Shown one piece after another: positions 1-8,876 of a stretch of 64,000 nucleotides of DNA (the stretch's first letter is position 1; every line of letters starts with the position of its first letter). Source of the DNA: Phycisphaeraceae bacterium (lineage in GTDB: Bacteria; Planctomycetota; Phycisphaerae; Phycisphaerales; UBA1924). Where the stretch lies: contig CP060234.1 of the NCBI GenBank assembly GCA_023898685.1, positions 2,914,001 through 2,978,000 of the forward strand, in the 5' to 3' direction. The translations under genes were made by a program, and so were the position numbers. The notes under the pieces were generated by a model, which worked only from the letters and a program-made list of their open reading frames with translations, was not told the DNA's origin and searched no databases.

Positions 1-626
1 TTGATGAGATTCGCCGCGATCACCGCGACCATGACCACAACGGGTCGGTGCATGCCGTAGAAGTAGTGCCCCAGCGCCCGGGCCATTGTCGTGAACAGGC
101 CCCCAAAGAGCATGATCTGGGCGTAGTCGTCCTCGAGCCGGCGCAGTTCGTCATCGTGCCCGAGTGCGGCGAAGGTCATCGGGCACAGGAAGATCATGGG
201 CACCATCAGCACGGCCCAGCCCAGCGCCGAGATCCACATCGCGTTCCATGCGTACGCCGCCCCCTCGCGGGGCCGCCCGGCGCCGAGGTTCTGGCTCACG
301 TACGAATTGACCACTCCGGTCATCCCGAGCACGATCGCGATGAACAGCCACGCGAGCATGCCCCCGTTACCCTGGGCCGCCACATACACCGGCTCGGGCC
401 CGATCCTCAGCACCATCTGGGCGTCGATGAACTGCATGACCGTGTAGCTGGTCATGGTCGCGATCGTCGGCGCCGCGATCGTCACCATCTCCCTGAGCGG
501 GTGCTCCTTGATCCCCGTCAGCGTCGGCTCGTGCGCCAGCTCGGCGCCCGCCGCCAGTGCGATCTCACCGCCCGGCTCGGCCAGCGAGCCTTCGGCGATC
601 GGGTCATCGCATTGGTTCAGGGACAT
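1..626 (-). CDS. MATE family efflux transporter, N-terminal part (runs off left edge)
   Basis: The frame is open from an ATG at 626 to the window edge, giving about 208 residues, so the C-terminal half is missing. After a 45-residue cytoplasmic stretch the protein reads LREMVTIAAPTIATMTSYTV, then has a helix containing GNGGMLAWLFIAIVLGM and the segment VVNSYVSQNLGAGRPREG. This is the usual start of multidrug and toxic compound extrusion transporters, inner-membrane cation-coupled exporters. A GGGAG ribosome site lies just upstream of the ATG. It follows the TPR gene in the same direction but is separated from it by a terminator. The substrate cannot be inferred. Confidence 0.85.
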   Translation of the reverse strand, partial: MSLNQCDDPIAEGSLAEPGGEIALAAGAELAHEPTLTGIKEHPLREMVTIAAPTIATMTSYTVMQFIDAQMVLRIGPEPVYVAAQGNGGMLAWLFIAIVLGMTGVVNSYVSQNLGAGRPREGAAYAWNAMWISALGWAVLMVPMIFLCPMTFAALGHDDELRRLEDDYAQIMLFGGLFTTMARALGHYFYGMHRPVVVMVAVIAANLI

Positions 627-723
627 CAGGCCACTCCCGGGCGCACCGCGCCGAGGAGCATTCAAGCACTCAACAGCCCGCCGAGACGACCGGCCCCACA
701 GATTTCACGAACAGAATCGGCAC

Positions 724-754
724 GAGAAGAAACCGCGGGATCAGGATCCCGCGG
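724..754 (-). terminator. Rho-independent terminator after the TPR lipoprotein gene
   Basis: A perfect 10-bp inverted repeat (733-742 with 745-754, CCGCGGGATC) is followed on the minus strand by TTTCTTCTC. It lies 31 bases past the stop codon of the TPR gene and closes the secretin transcript. Confidence 0.8.
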
Positions 755-784
755 TGCAGAAACAACCCTTGTTCAGCGGACCTC

Positions 785-2023
785 TCACTCCACCGGCACC
801 GACGACACCGCCACACGCCCCAACATATCGAGCAGCGTTCTCGCCGATTCGCTCTTCGGGTCGAGGTCCAGCGCCGCCTGCGCCGCGGTGAGCGCCTCAG
901 CCCGTCGGCCCAGCTCCGAAAGCACGATCGCCCGAACAGCCAGCAGTTCCGAGTCTCGCCCGGCCCGCATCAGCCCCGCGTCGAGCTTCGCGAGCGCCGC
1001 CTTCGGGTCGCCTTGCTCGCGGTGCCACATCGCCCAGAGCACGTACCCGTCGGCGTTCGTCGGATCGATTGACACCACTCGCGAGGCGGCCTCGCGCAGC
1101 GTCTTGTCATCCTCCAGCGTGTAGGCCGTCCGACCCAGGCCGACCCACGCCTGCGCGTCCGCCGAGCCGTCCTTCTTCGTCAGCCGGCGGTAGATCTCCC
1201 TCGCCTCGACGGGCCGGTTCAGAGACATCAGGCACTCGGCTCGCATGTGCAGCAGGTCGCGGCGTCCCGCGTTGTCCGGGTCGCGCAGCAGGTGCTCGAG
1301 ATTCTGCTCGGCCTCCGCGCACCGCCCGGCGGCGATCTGGGCCGTCGCCTGGTCTTCCAGGATTGCCCCGTCCTCGGGCGCCAGCAGCCTCGCCTTGTTG
1401 AACAGATCGCACGCCTCATCGACCCGTCCGTCGATCATCGCGATGTGCCCCAGAAGCTGCTGGATCCCCGCCGAGCTGTCCGCCGCGGGCGAACCGTTCA
1501 GGTACGCTTCCGCCTCGTCCAGCTTGCCCATGTCGATGAGTGTTTCACCCGCCGCGATCGGGTACTGCGGGTTGTACTCGTCCAGTTCGGCCGCCGCCCG
1601 GAAGTGGTCGAGCGCCTCTTCCCGCTCGTTCAGCCGCTCGTTGACCACGCCCAGGTAGTACTGCCCTTCGACCGACTTCGCGTCAAGCTCCACCGCGCGT
1701 CGAAGGCTCACCAGCGCCTCGCCCATCTCGCCGCGTTCGATGTGGATCCGCCCCCGCAGCACGTGCACGACCGGATTCTCCTCGGTCAGCGAGAGCGCGG
1801 CGTCGGTCTTCCGCATCGCCTTGTCGAGGTCGCCCGCGAGGAAAGCCTGGTGGGCCATGTCGTACTCGCTCGCCGCCTTCAGCGCGTTGAGTCGCTGCTG
1901 GGCCAGCGAGATCCCTTCTTTCGTGTACTTCCCGTGCCCGGCGCAGCCCGCGAGCCCGCCCGCTCCCAGCACGAGCCCCGAGGCGCCCAGCACCATCAGC
2001 CACCGCTTGCGAGCAGGTCTCAT
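785..2023 (-). CDS. TPR-repeat lipoprotein linked to the secretin
   Basis: 412 residues. The N-terminus has basic residues, a hydrophobic stretch and the lipobox LAGC (Cys27), so it is predicted to be a lipid-anchored envelope protein. From about residue 50 to the end it is built of tetratricopeptide repeats; LRGRIHIERGEMGEALVSLR and YYLGVVNERLNEREEALDHF are two clear copies. Its start overlaps the secretin stop (ATGA, 2020-2023), which indicates translational coupling. TPR lipoproteins of this kind commonly assist secretin assembly (the pilotin/PilF role in type IV pili); that role is inferred here from context. Confidence 0.85.
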   Translation of the reverse strand: MRPARKRWLMVLGASGLVLGAGGLAGCAGHGKYTKEGISLAQQRLNALKAASEYDMAHQAFLAGDLDKAMRKTDAALSLTEENPVVHVLRGRIHIERGEMGEALVSLRRAVELDAKSVEGQYYLGVVNERLNEREEALDHFRAAAELDEYNPQYPIAAGETLIDMGKLDEAEAYLNGSPAADSSAGIQQLLGHIAMIDGRVDEACDLFNKARLLAPEDGAILEDQATAQIAAGRCAEAEQNLEHLLRDPDNAGRRDLLHMRAECLMSLNRPVEAREIYRRLTKKDGSADAQAWVGLGRTAYTLEDDKTLREAASRVVSIDPTNADGYVLWAMWHREQGDPKAALAKLDAGLMRAGRDSELLAVRAIVLSELGRRAEALTAAQAALDLDPKSESARTLLDMLGRVAVSSVPVE

Positions 2024-4089
2024 TCGCTTTCTCCGTCGTCGGTTGGCACCGTCGCGACCGTGTCGTCGCTCGTTGCGCCGGTTGTGTCGGCCGTCTCCGC
2101 CGTCGCTGGTGTGGCGGGAACGCCGACAGGCGGCCCGTCATTCTCCGACAGCCCCACCCCCGGCTCACGCCGGAAGATGTCGTCGAGAATGCTCCGGCTC
2201 GGCCAGCTCACGCCCTTCTGCGCCAGCCTGGCGCGGAGTTTCAGCGCGTCAGCCGAATGGGGGCTCAGCGCCAGCGCCCGCTCCACCGTCAGCAGCGCCC
2301 GCTTGTCGTTGCCCTCGCTGATCTGCTTCTCGGCGTCGATCAGCAGCTTGCCCACCTGCCGCTCCCGGCTCCAGGGCAGCAGGCCCTCGCGAGCTCCCAC
2401 CCGGGCGTGTTCGATGTAATCCGTCCCCCGCTCGCCCTCGAGCGTCAGGATCTGGTCATCCACGACGCTCGGCGTGAGCAGGAAGATGATCTCGTTCCGC
2501 CGCACCGAATCGTCCTGGCCCCGGAAGGCCGACCCGATCAGCGGGATGTCTCCGATGATCGGCACCTGCCGCCTCGTGTACGACGTGCTCTCGGTGAACA
2601 GCCCGCCCAGCACGACGGTCTGCCCGTCGCGCACCAGCAGGTTCGTCACCAGCTCGGTCGTGTCCTCGTCCGGGATGGTCACCGCCTGGTTGCTCGACGT
2701 CGTCGACTCGCGCAGCTTCGCCGTCGACACCTGGGGTTTGACCTCGAGCCTGATCATGTCGTCGCTCGTCACGAACGGGCGGATGTGCAGCTGCGTACCT
2801 GTGTCGAGGAACTCGACCGACTGCGTCGTCGACGTCTCGGTCGTCGTCGTGTTCAGGAAGCCGACCCGCGTGCCCACCAGCACCCGCGCCGCCTGCCGGT
2901 TGAGCGTGAGCACCTTGGGGTTGGAGATCACCGTAACGTCGGTCACCTCGTCGAGCACGCGCATGAACACGGCCACGTCCTGGTCGATGATGCCCACCTT
3001 CATCCCGCCCGAGCCCGCGACGTTGCCGATGTTCGTCGTCAGCGCCCTCGCCTCACCATCGGCGCCCGGGAAGTCCGTGGGCACCTCGACCCCGTTCACC
3101 AGCGAGTTGCCTCGCCCGCTGATCAGACCGTTCGCGGCTTGCAGCGGGTTCAGGAACTGCGTGAATTGCAGGTCGCCGATCAGCGAGAAGTCCACGCCGA
3201 ACGCGTTGTCCTCGTTGATCGCCGCCTGGAGGATCGTCGCCTCGACCAGCACCTGGCTCGGTCGCGTGTCGAGCTCGGCCACCAGCTCGGTGATCTCGGC
3301 GATGTTCTCGTCGAAGTCGTGGATCACCAGCAGGGCGCTGTTCGCGTAGTTGTCCTTCCCCGCGGGGCCCGAATCGGGCAGGTCGAAGTCCTCCGATTCG
3401 TTCGGCGTCGTGATCGTTCCCTTCTCGCTCAGCAGCGGGGAAACAAAGCGCGCGGCGTCCACCGCGTTCAGGTAGTTCAGCTCGATGACCTTCGTCGTCA
3501 TCAGCCGAGACGCCTGGGCGATCTGCTCGAGCTCCGCGGTTGTGTACACGTAGATGAAGTTGCCCTGCTCGCGATACCCGAACCCGTTGACATGCAGGAT
3601 CGCGTCCAGGGCCTCGTAGAACGTCACCCCGTAGAGGTCGGCCGTGATCGAGGCCGACACGGCCTTGCTCGCGACGATGTTCCGCCTGCTCTGGAGGCTC
3701 AGCAGCTGGAGCACCGACGACAGCGACTCGTTGTTGACGTGCAGGTCGACCAGGTCATACTCGTCGACCGTCACCTCGCCGCCGAACACGCTGTTTTCCG
3801 CCGGCGGCGCACCCGCCGTCCCGTCCCCGGCCTCGGGGTCCGCGAGCGGTTCGGGCTGCAGTTCTGCACCGGGATCGGGTTCGGTGGCCATCGGCGAGCC
3901 CTGTCCCGCGTCGTCGGCGACGACAGTTCCCAGCATCTTCTCGAGCTGCTTGGCGATGTCCGCCGGGTCGGGCATTTCGCCCCCGTCCTGCGCCGCGGCG
4001 GGCGTCCAGATCGAGAGGGTCAGCCCCGCCGCGAAAAGCAGCCCGACGGTGCTCGGTCGAACCGGTCTGGCCCAGGTCGGCATCTGCAT
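2020..4089 (-). CDS. Secretin (GspD/PilQ-type outer-membrane channel)
   Basis: 689 residues with a signal peptide. An STN/N-domain around residues 110-170 (LHVNNESLSSVLQLLSLQSR) is followed by a second N domain (KVIELNYLNAVDAARFVSPL). The C-terminal secretin barrel contains the family signature VPIIGDIPLIGSAFR near residue 530 and FLLTPSVVDD. Secretins form multimeric outer-membrane gates for type II secretion or type IV pili. The last ~120 residues after the barrel carry one TPR-like segment, an unusual tail. A GGAAGGA site precedes the ATG. The ATPase, platform protein and pilM-O genes are not in the window, so secretion and pilus roles cannot be separated. Confidence 0.9.
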   Translation of the reverse strand: MQMPTWARPVRPSTVGLLFAAGLTLSIWTPAAAQDGGEMPDPADIAKQLEKMLGTVVADDAGQGSPMATEPDPGAELQPEPLADPEAGDGTAGAPPAENSVFGGEVTVDEYDLVDLHVNNESLSSVLQLLSLQSRRNIVASKAVSASITADLYGVTFYEALDAILHVNGFGYREQGNFIYVYTTAELEQIAQASRLMTTKVIELNYLNAVDAARFVSPLLSEKGTITTPNESEDFDLPDSGPAGKDNYANSALLVIHDFDENIAEITELVAELDTRPSQVLVEATILQAAINEDNAFGVDFSLIGDLQFTQFLNPLQAANGLISGRGNSLVNGVEVPTDFPGADGEARALTTNIGNVAGSGGMKVGIIDQDVAVFMRVLDEVTDVTVISNPKVLTLNRQAARVLVGTRVGFLNTTTTETSTTQSVEFLDTGTQLHIRPFVTSDDMIRLEVKPQVSTAKLRESTTSSNQAVTIPDEDTTELVTNLLVRDGQTVVLGGLFTESTSYTRRQVPIIGDIPLIGSAFRGQDDSVRRNEIIFLLTPSVVDDQILTLEGERGTDYIEHARVGAREGLLPWSRERQVGKLLIDAEKQISEGNDKRALLTVERALALSPHSADALKLRARLAQKGVSWPSRSILDDIFRREPGVGLSENDGPPVGVPATPATAETADTTGATSDDTVATVPTDDGESE

Positions 4090-4115
4090 GATCCATCCTT
4101 CCGCACGTCATCCCG

Positions 4116-4346
4116 TCAATCGGGGATCGGGGACGCCTTGCGCATCACGTGCCCCGACTCTTCTTCGTCCGAGTTGTGGGCCGACTTTGCCAGCAATTCC
4201 GATCGCAGTGGCGTTGCCGACGAAACAGGCCCGTCACCCGAACCGAACGGCCCGAACAGGGGATGATCATCGACAAGCGTCCGGATCCGGAAGCCGGCTC
4301 GCGCGCGCAACCCCGTGGTGCGTGACGCCGGGCGGCGGTCGGTCAA
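4116..4346 (-). CDS. Possible small protein coupled to the upstream membrane protein
   Basis: 76 codons fill most of the gap between the 89-residue membrane protein and the secretin. The ATG at 4346 lies inside the stop region of the upstream gene (ATGACTGA), the arrangement of a coupled start, and the frame ends 26 bases before the secretin ATG. The sequence is basic at the N-terminus and acidic near the end, with no transmembrane segment and no family I recognise. It could equally be untranslated spacer. Confidence 0.3.
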   Translation of the reverse strand: MTDRRPASRTTGLRARAGFRIRTLVDDHPLFGPFGSGDGPVSSATPLRSELLAKSAHNSDEEESGHVMRKASPIPD

Positions 4347-4612
4347 TCGTGCTGATCGCGTTTGCCGGCGTCCTCGGCCGGGTCGTCGGGCTTGTCGGGG
4401 TCGGCCTGGGAGCGCTCGTCTGGCGCTTTGGTGCTCGCGTCCTCAGTCTGGGTCTGCTTGGGCACCGCGTACGCCGACCGGGGGATGTTGCTCACCAGCC
4501 TCAGCTTGGTCCAGAACAGCATCCCGGCGAAAAGCACGAACAGGAACATCATCGCCAGCGGCCTCCGCCAGCGTGGGCGATGAGCCCCGGATTGTCCGGT
4601 CGCGCCGTTCAT
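4343..4612 (-). CDS. Small single-pass membrane protein upstream of the secretin
   Basis: 89 residues: a basic N-terminus, one hydrophobic helix at about residues 18-34 (LAMMFLFVLFAGMLFW), then a long acidic, Asp/Pro-rich tail predicted to lie outside the membrane. No family recognised. Size, topology and position just before a secretin are reminiscent of GspC/PilP-like linkers between inner-membrane platform and secretin, but there is no sequence match I can claim. It lies downstream of the pseudopilin gene, separated from it by a terminator-like hairpin. The ribosome site is weak, so the start is uncertain. Confidence 0.55.
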   Translation of the reverse strand: MNGATGQSGAHRPRWRRPLAMMFLFVLFAGMLFWTKLRLVSNIPRSAYAVPKQTQTEDASTKAPDERSQADPDKPDDPAEDAGKRDQHD

Positions 4613-4690
4613 CCTCTGTCCATCGGCCAGAATCGGTGGGGCGGTTCAGTCCGAGCAGATCCTGCCCGGCAATAGCGGCTCGGGCGCATG

Positions 4691-4719
4691 AAAACGCCGG
4701 GCCTTGGTGAAGACCCGGC
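4691..4719 (-). terminator. Terminator-like hairpin after the pseudopilin gene
   Basis: GCCGGG (4696-4701) pairs with CCCGGC (4714-4719), and three inner pairs continue the stem after one mismatch. On the minus strand GTTTTC follows. It lies 29 bases past the pseudopilin stop and probably raises pseudopilin mRNA relative to the downstream secretin genes. Confidence 0.6.
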
Positions 4720-4747
4720 ACAAGCGGTCTGAGTCGTGAGGCGTCGG

Positions 4748-5164
4748 TCAGTCGTGTACCGCCGAGATATGACCCGTATCGGGGTCATACTGCCAGTCGC
4801 CCGAATCGTCGGTCGCGACCACAAACCCACTGGTGTAGGGGTTGATGGGCGGGCTCTTGATGTAGTTGCCGTCGATCATCGCGCCCCAGCCGGTGTACGG
4901 GTTGCCGTCTGGGTCGAGGTTGGTCGATGAGGCCGAGTTGAGTTCGGCCACCGTCGGGAAAGCGCCGGTGCGGGCCTTGTACAGCTCGAACTGATTCTCC
5001 AGCACCTTCACCTGAGTCACGATGTTGCCATCGCGGGCGTCGTTCGCTGCGGTCGTGAATTGCGGCACCACGATGGCGGCCAGAATGCCGAGGATCACGA
5101 CAACGATGAGGATCTCCACGAGCGTGAAGCCTCTCCAGTTTCGCTTGATAATGCGACCATTCAT
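4748..5164 (-). CDS. gspG: Type II secretion major pseudopilin (GspG-like)
   Basis: 138 residues. The N-terminus has the prepilin peptidase site and methylated helix, RGFTLVEILIVVVILGILAA, with cleavage expected between Gly and Phe and Glu5 conserved. The C-terminal part has the GspG pattern of a partly charged helix, then TGAFPTVAELNS and DPDGNPYTGWGAM, with a DSGDWQYDPDTG strand near the end. Pseudopilins polymerise into the short piston of type II systems or related minor pili. It is the first gene of the secretin cluster. The ATG at 5164 is preceded by GGGGA and GGA purine runs. Length is normal for GspG. Confidence 0.88.
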   Translation of the reverse strand: MNGRIIKRNWRGFTLVEILIVVVILGILAAIVVPQFTTAANDARDGNIVTQVKVLENQFELYKARTGAFPTVAELNSASSTNLDPDGNPYTGWGAMIDGNYIKSPPINPYTSGFVVATDDSGDWQYDPDTGHISAVHD

Positions 5165-5449
5165 TCCAGTTTCCCCACTTGGCCGCGGCTCGCCGCGGTC
5201 TGACCGTGCCTATTCCATGTCAATACCGCACCAGCCGGTGCGCGGCGCGAACCCGCCGCAAAGGCTCTCTCGGATATACCCGATGGGGGGATTAGGACAT
5301 TTGCACAGAAATGTGTGCAGGACAGGATCCGCTCGTCAAAAGCAGAACGTGCACGGGTGCCCGGTGGCTTCGATCCAACAGACAAAGCCATATCCGCCAG
5401 GCCTGGTCGCCTGTGTTGAATGGAACAATTCTTAGAAAGCTTCCTGATC

Positions 5450-7690
5450 TTACCTTGCGGCGCGATTCCCGAGGCCAGCGGGCGCCGACCCTGTGATCAG
5501 CGGCACGAGATCAGTATTCGGTAGATCGAGCGTCCCCGCCACCGCGGCGGCCGCCGTGGCTGTGTCAAGGTCGCTGTCGCCCGCGAGCTTCAGCACGCGC
5601 GCGACCTGTCGGTTCTCGAGCAGGTTGCCGAACCGCTTGGCCGAGTCGGCGACCTTGCCGAGCAGGCCGATGCGGGTCTGCCCGACCGCGTCCAGCGCCG
5701 CGTCGCACAGGGCCACCTGCGCGCGGGCCTGGTCGACGTGCGACAGCACCTCGGCGATGTCACTCTGCACCGGACCGGACGCCTCATCCAACGCCGCGAT
5801 CAACGGCAACGCGGCGTCGTCGACACGCAGGACGATGTTCTGCGCGATGGCCAAGTCGCGCAACGCGCCGAGGCACCGCGTCGCGTAGCCGCGGGCCTCG
5901 GCCTCGTCGATCACGCCGCCGATCGCCTGGTCCACCAGCGTCCCGATGGCCGCGACCATCTGGTCGTTGGTGATGACATCCCTCCTTACCAAAACCGTGC
6001 GGTCGCGGTCGAACCGGCGCTGCAGGTCGAGCATGTCCGCTGATCGACCGAGGATCATGATCGGCGCCGCCGCGAGCCTGGGCTCGGTGCGGGCCCGCTC
6101 GTACGCCGCGACTGTTGCGGCACCGGGCAGCGAGGTCACGATCAGGTCGATGCCCGGCGCTTCGCTGATCGGTCCGAGGATGTCATCGATCCCGTTGTCC
6201 GCGGGCGGCAGGACCTCGTACCCGTTCTTCTCAAGGATCGTGCGCAGCCGGTCGTATTCCTCCCGGTCCGTCCCGCTCAGCACCACGGCGAACCGCTCGT
6301 CCGCGTTGCGGATCGCGCTCGCCAGGATCGGCACCACACGCCCGGAGCCCTCGAATGTCGTCACCGGCTGTGAGAGCGCCACCGCCAGCGCCGCCTCGAT
6401 CTGCACACGCCGCGAGTGGAATCCCAGCGCCTCGATCATGGGCCTTCGTCCCAGATCGTCCGAGGTCAACGAACCGACCCCCGCCGTGCGCTCGATCGCG
6501 GCGATCGCCTGTCGCGCCAGCGGCGTGTCGCGGCCGTCGATCGCCCGAGCCAGGATCCGCTGGCTGATCGAGGGACCCGCCGCGACCGCGTAATACATCG
6601 CGTCCCGGCCCGCCGCGGGCTCGAGGTGCTCCAGCCCCGCCCCGTCGATCTCCCGGCGGAACGCCGAAGCGATCCACAACGCCAGCGTGTCCTGCGAACC
6701 CGGATCGAGCTTCAGCGAGCGCTCGGCCATCCGCATCGCCATCGTCTCGTGATAGACCGCGGTGGGCGTCGCCGTCATCAGCAGGCCCTGCGTCGCGTCG
6801 AACGTCCACACCAGTTGGAAAGCCTCGCCCGGGAAGTTGGTCAGCTCGTCACGCTGGGCGTAGTACCCCTCGGCCAGCCCCGCGTACAGCGCCGCGGGGG
6901 AGGCGCTCGGATCACCGCCCAGGGCCGCGATCACGCGGGCCGCGGCGGCTTTCACGCCATCCGAATCGGTCGTCTGGAACAGCTCGACCACGGCCGGCAG
7001 CGAGGCCTGGTAGGGGATCGACTTCAGCACATTGAGCACTATCTCCTGCTCGGCCGGCGCGAGCCCGCCCAACGCTTCGGAGAGTGGCCCGACCGCGTTG
7101 CGGCCCAGCTCGATCATCACCTGCTGAACCCGAGCCCGGATGGCCGGATCGGCGCCACCCAGGAGCGTCTCAAGAAGGCGGGGCATGGCGTATTCGCCCG
7201 CCGCGACAAGCCGGGCCCGGGCGTGGAGGCGTTCACCCATCGCCCCGCCCAGCATCTCGATGTTCCGCCCGATCTCCTCGGGGTCGCGTGCGCGCTCCAG
7301 GTGCCCCTTGCGGTAGAGGGCGTCGAGTTCGGCCGCGACCTGTTGCACAGCCTCCACCCGCATCGCCCGGGCCACCGCGGACTGGAACCGATCCAGCTCG
7401 CCCGAGCTGTCGACGAGGTCGACGAATTCGGTCGCCGACAGCCCGCTGTCGAGCAACGCCGCCCCCTCGCCCGCCGCAACGTCGTAGCGTGCGATCTTCA
7501 CGAAGTGGATAAAGTCAGCCAGCAGATCTCCGGGGGCGCGATCCGCCGCGGGTTCGCCTTGGGCCCGCGCCGGCGTGCCAGCGCCCACAAGCAGGCCGGG
7601 CCCCGCCAACGGCGCCATGCCCGCCGCGATCGTGAGGAGTGCCCGCCCCGCGAGCCCGAGTCGATGGCGTCTCTGAATGTTGCGATGCAC
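5450..7690 (-). CDS. Exported HEAT-repeat protein with a receiver-like domain
   Basis: 746 residues from a GTG at 7690 with GAGGAG upstream. The signal peptide ends near ARAQG (about residue 45). Residues ~100-290 contain HEAT-like helical repeats (MPRLLETLLGGADPAIRARV, GPLSEALGGLAPAEQEIVL) and more helical repeats follow to the C-terminus. Residues ~465-572 have the strand-helix spacing of a response-regulator receiver (FAVVLSGTDREEYDRLRTIL, then IDLIVTSLPGA, then APIMILGRSAD), but Ser/Thr stands where the phosphorylated Asp should be. A receiver-like fold in an exported protein is odd. Function unknown; HEAT repeats suggest a protein-binding scaffold in the envelope. Confidence 0.8.
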   Translation of the reverse strand: MHRNIQRRHRLGLAGRALLTIAAGMAPLAGPGLLVGAGTPARAQGEPAADRAPGDLLADFIHFVKIARYDVAAGEGAALLDSGLSATEFVDLVDSSGELDRFQSAVARAMRVEAVQQVAAELDALYRKGHLERARDPEEIGRNIEMLGGAMGERLHARARLVAAGEYAMPRLLETLLGGADPAIRARVQQVMIELGRNAVGPLSEALGGLAPAEQEIVLNVLKSIPYQASLPAVVELFQTTDSDGVKAAAARVIAALGGDPSASPAALYAGLAEGYYAQRDELTNFPGEAFQLVWTFDATQGLLMTATPTAVYHETMAMRMAERSLKLDPGSQDTLALWIASAFRREIDGAGLEHLEPAAGRDAMYYAVAAGPSISQRILARAIDGRDTPLARQAIAAIERTAGVGSLTSDDLGRRPMIEALGFHSRRVQIEAALAVALSQPVTTFEGSGRVVPILASAIRNADERFAVVLSGTDREEYDRLRTILEKNGYEVLPPADNGIDDILGPISEAPGIDLIVTSLPGAATVAAYERARTEPRLAAAPIMILGRSADMLDLQRRFDRDRTVLVRRDVITNDQMVAAIGTLVDQAIGGVIDEAEARGYATRCLGALRDLAIAQNIVLRVDDAALPLIAALDEASGPVQSDIAEVLSHVDQARAQVALCDAALDAVGQTRIGLLGKVADSAKRFGNLLENRQVARVLKLAGDSDLDTATAAAAVAGTLDLPNTDLVPLITGSAPAGLGNRAAR

Positions 7691-8165
7691 GGTGGTCTCC
7701 TCGTGGTCGGTGGTGGTCGCCCGCCACCCGGTGGGCTCGGCGGGGCGCGACGCACATCCCCTCGGCGCCGCGAAACCCGATCCGTGGGGGGCATTGTTCG
7801 CACCCGCCGCGGCTGCGTCTCCGATTCGGCCCAGTTCGACGCCAGTTCCCGGCAGTTCGTCCAGCGGATTCTGTCTGGATTCTGCAAGGCCGGGTTCGGG
7901 CGGCCGGCACGCCGCAGGCCGGGGCGCCGTGTCGAGATTGGGAATCTACCCACTTGATCCCGTGGCTGTCAATCTGCGGCGGCGACGGGGGCCCACCACA
8001 ACCGGGTCTCATCCCCTGCGGCGATTCGACTCGGAACGACAAGAACTGCCCGCTTGACCGGACGATCACGTCAAGCCACCACCAAATCGGACCGATGTGG
8101 AGATCCGTGGTGGGCCAGCCGACGGGAGCGGGTCACCCGGTCCGTTTGTAGAAGAAGGTGGACGC
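7691..8165. other. 475-bp intergenic region between divergent genes
   Basis: The gap lies between the HEAT-repeat gene (leftward) and the HTH-receiver gene (rightward), so it should hold both promoters. I see no convincing -35/-10 pair, no conserved RNA and no repeat. The short open frames here have poor codon use and no recognisable motif. Confidence 0.5.
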
Positions 8166-8744
8166 ATGCCTCTTGACCGAGACGTACTGACAACGGGTGA
8201 GGTCGCCAAGATCTGCAACGTGGCCCCGCGGACCGTCTCCAAGTGGTTCGACGCGGGCCAGCTCAAGGGCTACCGGATTCCGGGGTCCAAAGACCGACGG
8301 ATCCCCGTCTCCGAACTCCTGCGGTTCATGAAGGAACACGGGATCCCGATCGACGGCGTGGTCAGCGGGTCCATGCGGGTCCTCATCGTCGATGAAGACG
8401 CCGAGGTCGTCGAGATCCTCAAGCGTGTCCTCACCGAGCAGACCGACTACGAGGTCCACACCGCCACCGGTAACTTCGAGGCGGGCCTCGTCTGTGAGCG
8501 CGTTCGCCCCCATGTCGTGCTCATCAATGTGCACATGGAGGGCGGCAACGGGCAGCACATCGCCGAGCTCATCCGTACGTCAGACTCCACCCAGCTCACC
8601 CGCGTCATCGGCATGAGCGGCAAGCTCACCGATGGGCAGATGCACGCCATGCGCGGCTCGGGCTTCGACGGCTTCCTCAAGAAGCCCTTCCAGGTCCGCC
8701 AGGTCATCACCGCGATCGAGCAGACGTCGAGTATCGCCGCCTGA
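8166..8744 (+). CDS. HTH DNA-binding protein with a receiver domain lacking the phospho-Asp
   Basis: 192 residues from ATG 8166, chosen because AAGAAGGTGG lies just upstream and the HTH begins directly; an in-frame start at 8097 would add 23 unrelated residues. Residues ~7-55 are an excisionase/MerR-like winged HTH (LTTGEVAKICNVAPRTVSKW). Residues ~71-188 are a CheY-like receiver: RVLIVDEDAE supplies the acidic pocket and GFLKKPF the conserved Lys. The phospho-acceptor position reads VVLINVHMEGG, with Asn121 instead of Asp. It may be a phosphorylation-independent pseudo-receiver. A terminator follows. Confidence 0.85.
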   Translation: MPLDRDVLTTGEVAKICNVAPRTVSKWFDAGQLKGYRIPGSKDRRIPVSELLRFMKEHGIPIDGVVSGSMRVLIVDEDAEVVEILKRVLTEQTDYEVHTATGNFEAGLVCERVRPHVVLINVHMEGGNGQHIAELIRTSDSTQLTRVIGMSGKLTDGQMHAMRGSGFDGFLKKPFQVRQVITAIEQTSSIAA

Positions 8745-8771
8745 CCGGGGCGAGTGCAACCAGTCCAACGA

Positions 8772-8808
8772 GAACGCCGGGCGCGGAGACCCGGCGTTCT
8801 TTCTTCTC
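8772..8808 (+). terminator. Rho-independent terminator after the HTH-receiver gene
   Basis: A 10-bp stem GAACGCCGGG (8772-8781) with CCCGGCGTTC (8790-8799) and an 8-base loop is followed by TTTCTTCTC. Further on, 8811-8874 holds a second, looser inverted repeat of GGGCACC/GGTGCCC units before the end of the convergent peptidase gene. Confidence 0.85.
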
Positions 8809-8876
8809 AGGCACTGGGGACCGGGCACCAGGCACCAGACTCCGAGTGCACCACCCCGGTGCCCGGTGCCTGCCCG

